Below are positions 16,920-24,534 of a stretch of DNA of 64,000 nt, piece after piece (position 1 is the stretch's first letter; each line of letters begins with the position of its first letter). The notes below the pieces were generated by a model. That model saw nothing but the letters and a program-made list of their open reading frames with translations, was not told the origin of the DNA and did no database searches. The stretch lies in the NCBI RefSeq assembly GCF_004403395.1, contig NZ_SOGN01000034.1:19297-83296 (forward strand). The letters run 5' to 3'. Source of the DNA: Cryobacterium cheniae. Its GTDB lineage: Bacteria > Actinomycetota > Actinomycetes > Actinomycetales > Microbacteriaceae. The position numbers and the translations under genes were made by a program.

Positions 16920-17381
16920 TCAGGTCAGGCCCACCCAGCCGGTCGACCCGTCGACCTCGTACTGTTTCTTCCAGATCGGCAGCTCGAGCTTGACGGTCTC
17001 GACCAGTCGCCCACACGCCTCGAAGGCGACGGCCCGGTGTGCGCTCGCCGCAGCCGCGACCAGGGCCAGGTCGCCCACCTCGAGGTGGCCGATCCGGTGA
17101 CTGACCGACAGGTTCACCTGCGGGTACTCGAGGGAGAACCGGGCGACGATCTCGGACAGGATGCGGCCGGCATCCGGATGCGCGCTGTAATCCAGGCCGG
17201 TCACCTGCCCGGCGGCGTCGGGATCGTGGTCGCGCACCTGGCCGATGAAGGTCACGACGGCTCCGCAGGATCCGGTGGAGACGGCCGCGACATGCGCGGC
17301 CAGGTCGAGCGGCAACGAGGTCACCTGATTGATGGCGCTCTCGCCCTGCGCCGCGTCGTCGGTCGTTCCTGCTGAATTCAC
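16920..17381 (-). CDS. moaE: Molybdopterin synthase catalytic subunit MoaE
   Basis: A 153-residue enzyme subunit that, with thiocarboxylated MoaD, adds two sulfurs to precursor Z to make molybdopterin, needed by NarG. Family features seen are GAVVTFIGQVRDHD near residue 40, SHRIGHLEVGDLALVAAAASAHRAVAFEAC, and the active-site lysines in VKLELPIWKKQY. The GTG start at 17381 has poor ribosome-site support; a later GTG in INQVTSLP is possible. No moaD lies next to it. It is four bases downstream of the DUF6544 gene and directly upstream of the nirK operon promoter. Confidence 0.92.
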   Translation of the reverse strand: MNSAGTTDDAAQGESAINQVTSLPLDLAAHVAAVSTGSCGAVVTFIGQVRDHDPDAAGQVTGLDYSAHPDAGRILSEIVARFSLEYPQVNLSVSHRIGHLEVGDLALVAAAASAHRAVAFEACGRLVETVKLELPIWKKQYEVDGSTGWVGLT

Positions 17382-17385
17382 ACAT

Positions 17386-18579
17386 TCAGATTACGCGCGG
17401 AAGCTGGCGGGTGCTGGCCGAGTGCGGATTGATCGCACCGCCATCGCCCGCTGTGGCGGAGGGTGTGTAGGTGATGGTGTCGAGGTTGTATTCGAGGTAG
17501 ACGAATTCGTCGTGTGGGGCTGTGGGGTGCCAACGGCCTTCCCCGCGGGTGGCGAGTCGCCGGGTGCCGAAGGAACGATAGTCGCTCAGGGGTGTCGACC
17601 AGGGTTGAGGTGACAAGGTCGAGCCGTCCGAAGAGGTGCTCATCCGATCGTCGGAGATGAAGTCGACGAGGTCGCCATCGCGGAAGGTCAGGTCGGCGGT
17701 CACGGTCTGCGCACCGTTGGTGAAAACACCGCGGACATGGCTGTCGTCGAGGGACTGCCAGACGATGGGTGCGTCAATGAGCGCCGCGGGGGCGAGGATG
17801 CAAAGGTCGTTGAACAGTGTCACGGTTTCGGCCCGGTCCATCTCCGGCCCCGCGACGTTCACCATCCGCAGCACCGAGCACAGCTTGACGCGCATGGTGG
17901 CGGTGCGCCCGACGAAGACGTGCAGGACATCGACCGGCAGGCCGACCATCGTGGCGTCCATCCAGAACAACCGGCTGGGCGCGGGCCCGAAAGTATTGAC
18001 CTGCTCGCCGGTGTACGTCATCCACCGCGACGTCGCACTGGCACGTATTCGGCCGTGAATATTGGCGCGCAGAGCGGTCACCCGGGGTTGACCGACGGCC
18101 CCGGAGCGCCGTACGTGCTCGGCGACCAACCCGGGCAGGTGGGCCAGGTCTGCTTCGGTCAGGGCCGTACCTGTGCCCGGAGGGGATTCGCTGAGCGCGG
18201 CCTGGACGCGACGCCGGTACTCGGCACGGTAACTCGTTGGGCCGTGGGACAGGAAGGTGTATCCGAGAGCGGCCAGCAGCAGAAGGTTGGCCAGCGTTCC
18301 TGTTCTGGCGTCGCTCCACGAGGTGAGGATTGCGATCTGCGAGATCACGACTCCGGCGGCGCCGGCGACCCACCACATGCGATTGCGGGCTGCGACCAGC
18401 ACCCCAGTCGCTACGACCACGATCGCGGCGGTCAACCAGACCACACCGAGCGCCGGTTCGATCGGTTCGGTTAGAGCCTCCACCTCCGCCCAGCCAAACC
18501 CCTTGGCTGCGCCGAGCAGATGGATGAGACCGTGCCCGACGAGCACGACAACGACGAACCACCGCAGAAAGGCTCTCAT
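17386..18579 (-). CDS. DUF6544-like membrane protein
   Basis: A 397-residue protein. Residues 1-125 hold about four helices (FLRWFVVVVLVGHGLIHLLGAAKGF; later AAIVVVATGVLVAA and LANLLLLAALGYTFL). The remainder is a soluble beta-rich domain with LPGLVAEHVRRSGAVGQPRV, WMTYTGEQVNTFGPAPSRLFWMDA and FGTRRLATRGEGRWH, which match my memory of DUF6544 proteins. The ATG at 18579 follows AGAGG; the frame continues 28 codons upstream without support. It is 117 bases downstream of the ABC permease on the same strand and may belong to that operon. Function is unknown. Confidence 0.65.
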   Translation of the reverse strand: MRAFLRWFVVVVLVGHGLIHLLGAAKGFGWAEVEALTEPIEPALGVVWLTAAIVVVATGVLVAARNRMWWVAGAAGVVISQIAILTSWSDARTGTLANLLLLAALGYTFLSHGPTSYRAEYRRRVQAALSESPPGTGTALTEADLAHLPGLVAEHVRRSGAVGQPRVTALRANIHGRIRASATSRWMTYTGEQVNTFGPAPSRLFWMDATMVGLPVDVLHVFVGRTATMRVKLCSVLRMVNVAGPEMDRAETVTLFNDLCILAPAALIDAPIVWQSLDDSHVRGVFTNGAQTVTADLTFRDGDLVDFISDDRMSTSSDGSTLSPQPWSTPLSDYRSFGTRRLATRGEGRWHPTAPHDEFVYLEYNLDTITYTPSATAGDGGAINPHSASTRQLPRVI

Positions 18580-18696
18580 CGGGTCGCCTCTCGAATCTGT
18601 CGGGGAAGAGAGTTTTCGACGCGGTCCGTGCGCGTGGCTGACATGGTGTGCCTTCGTTTTCATTGGGGTGAGTTGCGCGGGTGTGGTGGTGGTGAC

Positions 18697-21261
18697 TCAG
18701 TCGGATGCGACGGCGTCGAGCACGGGCAGTCGGGCGGCCCGGGACGCTGGCCATAGTGCGGCCAGCACGCCGACGACGACAGCCAGGACGAGCATTCCGG
18801 CGAGCTGCGCCCAGGGAATGGCCAGCGTGGTCAGGCCGACCCCGTTGAATACGGTCGGCATCACTGCTGCAACGGCGACGCCGAGAACAATGCCGACGAC
18901 GGTGCCGAACAGGGCCGTCAGGACGCTCTCGATGGTGATGATCCCCGCCAGTTGGAGCCGGCCGAGGCCGACGGCGCGCATGAGGCCGATTTCGCGGGTG
19001 CGCTCGATTACCGACAGGGCCAATGTGTTGACGATGCCGAGGATGGCGATGATGATCGAGAGCCCGAGGAGCGCATAGAGAATCACCAGGATCTGGTTGA
19101 CCTGGCCCGCAAGGTCGTCCGCAAAGTCACCCTTGTCTGATACCGAGAGCACCACATATGGGCCGACCGCCTTGACCAGGTCGGCGCGCAGGGTCGCCGC
19201 AGTCACGTCAGGAGCAGCGTTGACGAGCAGAAACTCGATTGTCACCTGACCTGGGGGAACGACTTGGGCGAGAAGCCGGTCGGACATGACGATGGGAACG
19301 CTCACAAGGTTCGAGTCGATGATTGCACCCACCCGCGCCGACGCCGACACGGCACCGGCGCGGGAGGCGAACGTCACCGTGTCACCGAGAGACCAGCCGC
19401 GTTCCTTCGCGGTCGCCGCCTTCACCGCGACGGCGCCGTTGGCAAGGGTGTCCAGGGAACCTTCCACGACATCGAGGTCGATGGTGCGCCCGAACGCCTC
19501 GGCAGGGATTCCGACGGCAAACGAGGCATCCTGCGTGCCTGCCCTCTCCCCCGGGCCGACGACGACGGTGGGGCCGTAGGCGAGCACGTCCATCGCGCCG
19601 ACAGTGTCCAGCGCACGGATGTCTGCCACCGCGCCGACGGGCACTCCGGTAGTCGACCGAATGGAGAAGTCCGACGTCCAGCCGTCGTCGACGATCGCGC
19701 GGGTGGAGACCGTGGCCGAGGCAGCCAGGACCGAGGCGGCCCCGACCAGTGCCATGCCGACCATCAGCGCGCTGGCGGTGTTCGCGGTGCGTCTCGGGTT
19801 GCGGGCGACATTTGCGCGGGCCAGCCTGCCCAGCGGCCGGACTGCCGCGACGAACACCGCGGCGAGCACTCCCAGGCAATGGCGAACGAGGAACGGGGCC
19901 AGAAGCAGCGTGCCGAGGGCGAGCAGCCCCGCACCGACGCCGACCAGAGCTGACCCGTCGCTGTCGGGCGCGAGTAGCGCCACGACGAGCCCTGCGGCAC
20001 CCAGGGTGGTGAGGACACCGCCGACGATAGTGCGCACAAGCAGAGACCTTTCGGTCGCCGTCGTCTCGCGCATCGCCTCGACCGGCGCGGTGAGGGCTGC
20101 GCGGCGGGCCGGCAGGGCGGCCGCCACGACGGCCACGACGGTACCGACAAGCAACGAGACGATCACGGTCGGAGCGTCAAGCGGGATAGATCCTGAGAGG
20201 TCCATGCCGACCTGATCGAAGCCGATTCGAAGCAGCGAGACCAGGCCGAGGCCCCCGGCGATGCCCAGCGCGGACCCGAGCAGACCCACAACGGCGGCCT
20301 GAGTCAGGATGGACGCGAACACCTGGGTCGGCGACGCTCCTACGGCGCGTAACAGGGCGAACTCGCGAGTGCGCTGACGCACCAACATGGAGAACGTGTT
20401 CGAGATGATGAAGGCCCCGACGAATAGCGAGATGCCTGCGAACACCAACATGAACGCCTGCACGAACCCAAGCTGAGCTTCGATGTCCGTGCGCGCCTCG
20501 GCTCGCATCGCGTCGCCGGTGAGAGCCTCGGCCACGGCCGTCTGATCGCGCGAAAGCACCGGGGCCAGGTTCGCGACCAGGCTGGTTTCGGTCACGTCCG
20601 GGTGTGCATACACGGCGATCGTGGACACCATACCGTCCGGGGCATAGATCGCCGTCGCGGTCGCAACGTCGAGGTACACGATTGTGGCCCCGGCCAATGC
20701 GGTTCCCATCGAGATTTTTCCGGTGATCTGAACAGTGCGAATTTCGCCGGCCACAACGACTTGTGTCCGGTCTCCCACCGACAAGCCGGATGACGTCAGG
20801 GTTGCGGACTCGAGGCCGATCTCGGTCGGTCCATTGGGGGCGCGACCGGAGGCGATCGTGACCGTGGCGTCGTCGGGATACAGCGCCACCCCGAAGCTGG
20901 GCGACTGGGTGCTCTGGACCGCGGTACCGTCTTTCCCGACGAGGACGATCGGGCCGGAAATCTCGGCGAACGCCTGATCGACACCGCGCACTGTGGCGAT
21001 CCGATCGGCGAGACCGGCTGGCACGGTATTGCGGGTTTCGCCGGTTGTGCCGGTCATGCTGCGCCCGAGCGCAGGTTCGGCTCCGCGAACATATGCGTCA
21101 CCGAGCAGGGTCGAGTCCACGATCCCGGAGAATGTGGAAGACATCATTGTGCGCAAGGAGAAAGTGCCGGCCACGAAGGCGACCCCAAGCGCGACAGCCA
21201 GAACCGACAGGACGAATCGCACGAGATGCGCGCGTATTCCGCGCAACGCCACGCGGCGCAT
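18697..21261 (-). CDS. MacB/FtsX-type ABC transporter permease
   Basis: An 854-residue permease with the eight-helix double FtsX layout: an N-terminal helix after MRRVALRGIRAHLVRF, a large extracellular domain, three helices (FVQAFMLVFAGISLFVGAFIISNTFSMLVRQRTREFALLRAVG region), a second N-terminal-like half starting LARANVARNPRRTANTASAL, another extracellular domain and a final helix trio ending in PASRAARLPVLDAVASD. The motif RTREFALLRAVGA and its repeat RTREIGLMRAVG are family hallmarks. It works with the ATPase encoded immediately upstream (TGATG overlap), probably exporting or extracting a lipid, peptide or drug. Confidence 0.92.
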   Translation of the reverse strand: MRRVALRGIRAHLVRFVLSVLAVALGVAFVAGTFSLRTMMSSTFSGIVDSTLLGDAYVRGAEPALGRSMTGTTGETRNTVPAGLADRIATVRGVDQAFAEISGPIVLVGKDGTAVQSTQSPSFGVALYPDDATVTIASGRAPNGPTEIGLESATLTSSGLSVGDRTQVVVAGEIRTVQITGKISMGTALAGATIVYLDVATATAIYAPDGMVSTIAVYAHPDVTETSLVANLAPVLSRDQTAVAEALTGDAMRAEARTDIEAQLGFVQAFMLVFAGISLFVGAFIISNTFSMLVRQRTREFALLRAVGASPTQVFASILTQAAVVGLLGSALGIAGGLGLVSLLRIGFDQVGMDLSGSIPLDAPTVIVSLLVGTVVAVVAAALPARRAALTAPVEAMRETTATERSLLVRTIVGGVLTTLGAAGLVVALLAPDSDGSALVGVGAGLLALGTLLLAPFLVRHCLGVLAAVFVAAVRPLGRLARANVARNPRRTANTASALMVGMALVGAASVLAASATVSTRAIVDDGWTSDFSIRSTTGVPVGAVADIRALDTVGAMDVLAYGPTVVVGPGERAGTQDASFAVGIPAEAFGRTIDLDVVEGSLDTLANGAVAVKAATAKERGWSLGDTVTFASRAGAVSASARVGAIIDSNLVSVPIVMSDRLLAQVVPPGQVTIEFLLVNAAPDVTAATLRADLVKAVGPYVVLSVSDKGDFADDLAGQVNQILVILYALLGLSIIIAILGIVNTLALSVIERTREIGLMRAVGLGRLQLAGIITIESVLTALFGTVVGIVLGVAVAAVMPTVFNGVGLTTLAIPWAQLAGMLVLAVVVGVLAALWPASRAARLPVLDAVASD

Positions 21262-22115
21262 CAGACACGCACCGGGAGAAGCATTGCAGAATCGTCGGCG
21301 TCGTTGTCGGCGTTGCCATTGTCCGCAGTGGGTGCAGCGTCGAGGCTGCCGAGCACCTCGAGCACGGATGCCTGTGTGGGGTTTACCAACTCGCCAACGA
21401 GCCCGCCATCGGCCAAGAACAGAACTCGGTGAGCATAGGTGGCCGTGCGGGGGTCATGGGTGACCATGACGACACTTTGGCCTAGGTCGTCGACGGACCG
21501 GCGCAGAAAGCCCAGCAACTCGGTGGCCGCCCTCGAATCGAGATTACCGGTGGGCTCATCGGCGAAGATCACCGCGGGTTTGGCGACGAGCGCCCGGGCG
21601 CAAGCGACTCGCTGCTGTTGACCTCCAGACAGCTCGCTGGGGCGATGGTGCAGGCGGGACTCAAGCCCCACGGCGGCCACGACCTGGTCGAAGTGCGCAC
21701 GATCGACCGGCCTGCGGGCGATGTCCAGCGGCAATGTGATGTTCTCCGCCGCGGTGAGCGTAGGAACCAGGTTGAAGGCCTGGAAGATGAACCCCAGACG
21801 GGTGCGGCGCAGCTTCGTCAGTTGGCGCTGGTTCATCCGGCCGACGTCTTCGCCGTCAATCGTCACGGTCCCGGAGGTGATTGTGTCCAGGCCCGCCATA
21901 CAGTGCAGGAGGGTGGACTTGCCCGACCCGGACGGGCCCATGATCGCCGTCAGCTCACCACGAGTGAAATCAACATCGACAGCCGCCAAAGCCTGCACCG
22001 CCGTGTCGCCCCGCCCATAGGTCTTCACCAGTCCCCTCGCCGATGCAATGGCCGACGCGGGGATGGCTGTCGCGGAGCGAATCTCAAGGGGGTGGGGGGT
22101 TGGGTTGTCGGTCAT
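21261..22115 (-). CDS. ABC transporter ATP-binding protein (MacB/LolD type)
   Basis: A 284-residue ATPase. Walker A is GPSGSGKST, the signature LSGGQQQRVA, Walker B VIFADEPTGNLDS, and the switch His is in VMVTHD. The MacB/LolD subgroup is shown by RLGFIFQAFNLVPTLTAAEN. It has an extra acidic tail after the core (NGNADNDADD). The ATG at 22115 follows AGGA; the longer frame is unsupported. It energises the permease encoded downstream. The tetR gene lies 147 bases upstream on the same strand. Confidence 0.93.
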   Translation of the reverse strand: MTDNPTPHPLEIRSATAIPASAIASARGLVKTYGRGDTAVQALAAVDVDFTRGELTAIMGPSGSGKSTLLHCMAGLDTITSGTVTIDGEDVGRMNQRQLTKLRRTRLGFIFQAFNLVPTLTAAENITLPLDIARRPVDRAHFDQVVAAVGLESRLHHRPSELSGGQQQRVACARALVAKPAVIFADEPTGNLDSRAATELLGFLRRSVDDLGQSVVMVTHDPRTATYAHRVLFLADGGLVGELVNPTQASVLEVLGSLDAAPTADNGNADNDADDSAMLLPVRV

Positions 22116-22262
22116 GTCTTTTCCTGTCGGAAGGGGAGATGGGATGGAAATTGATCGTGCGGTGAGCGCGTTCGATCGGCGCGGGCGCTGTGCGGCGCAG
22201 GCGCGTTCGAACGATGCGGTCAACTGAAGGCGTCAAGCCAAAAAGGTGCCGACGTGCGGGTA

Positions 22263-22886
22263 CTAGCTGGAAGCGGTTTTGTAACGGGCGAAGACAAGGT
22301 GGACGGCCGCACGTGCGTAGCCGGCCGCGATGGGCTCTCCCGTGATCAGGAGGTTGAAATACAGGGGGCCGACGAGGGCGTTGATCACGAAATCGACATC
22401 CGTATCGCCCGCGAGCTCGCCGGAGGCGATTCCGCGCTCGATGGCCGCGTGCCAGTGCCGCACATTCGGCTTGATGATCAGATTGCGGTAGCTGGCGGCG
22501 AGTACCGGATCGGCGGCCATCTCTGCCACCAGGCCAGGCAGCACGCGGCCGAGGGGCGTCAGGGTCAAGAGGTCGATCAGCTGGTCGGTCAAGGCAATCA
22601 AATCGTCGGCGGCGCTGCCGGAATCATTGTCGTTTCCGGGACGCATTTGGGTGACCATCGCTTCGACGACAAGCTGGGACTTTTGCGACCACCGCCGGTA
22701 GATGGCCGGCTTACTCACCCCCGCCCGCCGGGCGACCTCCGCCACCGAAACGCGGACGTAGCCGACCTCGGAGAGCAACTCAATCGTCGCCCGAAGGATG
22801 GCCTGATCCATGTCCGGGTCACGGGGACGCCCGATATCGCTGCCGCGACCACCGGGGCGGCGCGGCGCCATCTGCGACTCGGACAT
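22263..22886 (-). CDS. TetR-family transcriptional regulator
   Basis: A 207-residue repressor. Residues about 22-70 are the DNA-binding domain (AILRATIELLSEVGYVRVSV; AGVSKPAIYRRWSQK is the recognition helix). The rest is the helical ligand domain, including VRHWHAAIERGIASGELAGDTD and ALVGPLYFNLLITGEP, as in the TetR C-terminal domain type 11-like groups. The ATG at 22886 has GGGAG upstream; a TTG three codons earlier is too close to that site. It likely regulates the ABC exporter downstream and the divergent CPBP protein gene through the two palindromes in between. Confidence 0.9.
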   Translation of the reverse strand: MSESQMAPRRPGGRGSDIGRPRDPDMDQAILRATIELLSEVGYVRVSVAEVARRAGVSKPAIYRRWSQKSQLVVEAMVTQMRPGNDNDSGSAADDLIALTDQLIDLLTLTPLGRVLPGLVAEMAADPVLAASYRNLIIKPNVRHWHAAIERGIASGELAGDTDVDFVINALVGPLYFNLLITGEPIAAGYARAAVHLVFARYKTASS

Positions 22887-22902
22887 CGAAACCAACTCCC
22901 TC

Positions 22903-22925
22903 TTACGTAATTATCAGTAACGTAA
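22903..22925. promoter_or_regulatory. Palindrome near tetR start, candidate TetR operator
   Basis: TTACGT and ACGTAA arms flank an 11-base centre, 17 bases upstream of the tetR start codon. Shares its TTACG/CGTAA half-sites with the second palindrome at 22955, as expected for two sites of one repressor. Autoregulation is inferred. Confidence 0.55.
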
Positions 22926-22954
22926 CAGAATTGGCGGGGTTACGCAACTAGACG

Positions 22955-22972
22955 TTACGGAACTGCCCGTAA
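22955..22972. promoter_or_regulatory. Second palindrome between tetR and the CPBP gene
   Basis: TTACGG-AACTGC-CCGTAA is an 18-bp dyad with 6-bp perfect arms. It lies 105 bases upstream of the CPBP start and close to the AT-rich TAATGGTTTATGCT stretch that could hold a promoter. It matches the half-sites of 22903-22925, so one TetR protein may bind both. Confidence 0.5.
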
Positions 22973-23077
22973 TGGTTTATGCTCGGGAGTGCTCTCGAAC
23001 TCCGCATAACCACCGCACACCCGCACGACGAGGCCAACCCAGGCCGGTCGAGGCGATGCAACAACGAAGGGTCAGTC

Positions 23078-24016
23078 ATGAGCAAGAACGCACTTTCAAT
23101 ATTCGTCTTTCTGCTGATCGCCTTCGGGCTCTCCTGGCTGCTATCACTGCCGCTCTGGCTGGGTGACGGACTCGCTGACCCACTGTTCGCGGTGGTCGCA
23201 CTGGCCATGATGTTCACGCCGGCGATCGCAGCGATCATCGTCGTGTTCGCCATCGAACGACCCCGGGACAAAGCCCGGGTGCTCGGATTGTGGCCGTTGA
23301 AGCCGGCCGGTCGCTTCATCGGCTACCTCGCGCTCGGCCTCACCGTTCCCGTGGCCCTCATTCTCGTCGCACTCCCCATCGGCGCTGTGCTGGGCGTCTA
23401 TCCCGCCGACTTCGTGACATTCTCGGCCTTCCAGGAAATGCTCGATGCCCAAATGGCGTCGGCGGGCGCATCCGAACTTCCGATCCCGATCGCTGTCCTG
23501 GTCGGACTCCAATTCATCAACGTGCTGGTCGGAGCGTTCATCAATCTGGTTCCGGCGCTCGGTGAGGAGCTCGGCTGGCGCGGCTGGCTGCTGCCCAAGC
23601 TCATGCGACTCGGCACGGTACCGGCACTACTGCTCTCGGGAGTGATCTGGGGGTTGTGGCATGCCCCACTCATCCTGCTCGGCTACAACTATCCGGGAGC
23701 CCCGGGCTGGCTGGGCCTGACCATGATGATCGGCATGTCCACCGTTGTCGGCGCGGTCTTCGGATGGCTCCGACTGCGCTCCGACTCCGTCTGGCCGGCA
23801 GCCCTGGCCCACGGCGCGTTCAACGCCGCCGCCGGATTCTCTCTCGTCTTCGCCGCCGCCGGTGAGTCAATCGACACGACTCAGGCCACCATTCTTGGGT
23901 GGTCCGGATGGATCGTGCCTCTGGTTCTCGTTGGAGTCCTCATCACCACCAAACAGTTCACTCCCGCGGCGCCGAAAGTGACGGTTCACGAATCGGTTGC
24001 TGCGCGCACGTCCTGA
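23078..24016 (+). CDS. CPBP/CAAX-type intramembrane protease-like protein
   Basis: A 312-residue membrane protein with about eight helices. The three CPBP active-site motifs are present: EELGWRGWLLPKL (Glu163-Glu164), GLWHAPLI and HGAFNAAAG. Bacterial members are suspected proteases or act in peptide maturation and immunity, and many have no proven substrate. The ATG at 23078 has AAGG upstream; 33 extra codons upstream are open but contain the tetR intergenic region. It is divergent from tetR and probably shares its operators. Confidence 0.87.
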   Translation: MSKNALSIFVFLLIAFGLSWLLSLPLWLGDGLADPLFAVVALAMMFTPAIAAIIVVFAIERPRDKARVLGLWPLKPAGRFIGYLALGLTVPVALILVALPIGAVLGVYPADFVTFSAFQEMLDAQMASAGASELPIPIAVLVGLQFINVLVGAFINLVPALGEELGWRGWLLPKLMRLGTVPALLLSGVIWGLWHAPLILLGYNYPGAPGWLGLTMMIGMSTVVGAVFGWLRLRSDSVWPAALAHGAFNAAAGFSLVFAAAGESIDTTQATILGWSGWIVPLVLVGVLITTKQFTPAAPKVTVHESVAARTS

Positions 24017-24120
24017 CCGGCAACGACGGAAGGACAGCCAAAGGCCAGCCAAAGGCCAGGGACGAATGGGACCACCTCCCGACAACGGAACGTCCCGAAT
24101 TGGGGCGTTGACACTCACGT

Positions 24121-24480
24121 GTGTACGCCGCGCTTGCCCGTTCCAATCGGCGCCGGCAGCAGCTACTCGCGCTCGGCCTGCTCGGCTACCTCTTCTACGC
24201 GTACGGCATCTACGTGATCGAGCGGGCCTACAACGGCTTCTACCTGGTCTACCTGGCGATCTTCACCCTGGCGTTCTGGAGCGTGGTCTACGGCACGGCC
24301 AACCTGCGGCGAGAGGTGATGGCGCGGACAACGATGCCGCGCGGGCTGTGGGTTGTCTCCGCTGTCGGCGCGCTACTGCAGCCTCTGATGTTCGGCGGGC
24401 TGCACCTGCGTCGCCTGGGGTTCACCGTCTGTGGAGAGGAGATCGTCGTCGGCGAGGGCGGAGCTGCTCCCCGATTCTGA
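24121..24480 (+). CDS. Small membrane protein, possibly truncated
   Basis: A 119-residue protein beginning at a GTG. Residues 14-34 (LLALGLLGYLFYAYGIYVIE) and 38-58 (FYLVYLAIFTLAFWSVVYG) are two helices with the tyrosine-rich look of the start of larger actinobacterial multi-helix proteins. The tail past residue 65 is less hydrophobic apart from SAVGALLQPLMFGG and ends abruptly. No ribosome site is evident. It may be the intact small protein or the front end of a decayed longer gene. Confidence 0.4.
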   Translation: MYAALARSNRRRQQLLALGLLGYLFYAYGIYVIERAYNGFYLVYLAIFTLAFWSVVYGTANLRREVMARTTMPRGLWVVSAVGALLQPLMFGGLHLRRLGFTVCGEEIVVGEGGAAPRF

Positions 24481-24534
24481 GTCGCCGGTGAGTGAACCCG
24501 TCTGATCGGAGTCGGCGCCGGTAGCGTGGGGTCC

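Noticed and set aside
20000..20200. tRNA or rRNA genes anywhere in the window
   Set aside because: No cloverleaf-like or rRNA-conserved stretch was noticed on either strand; a covariance-model scan would be the decisive test.
24046..24070. Two tandem AGCCAAAGGCC units after the CPBP gene
   Set aside because: Short and without matching dyad or T-run; could be a chance duplication.
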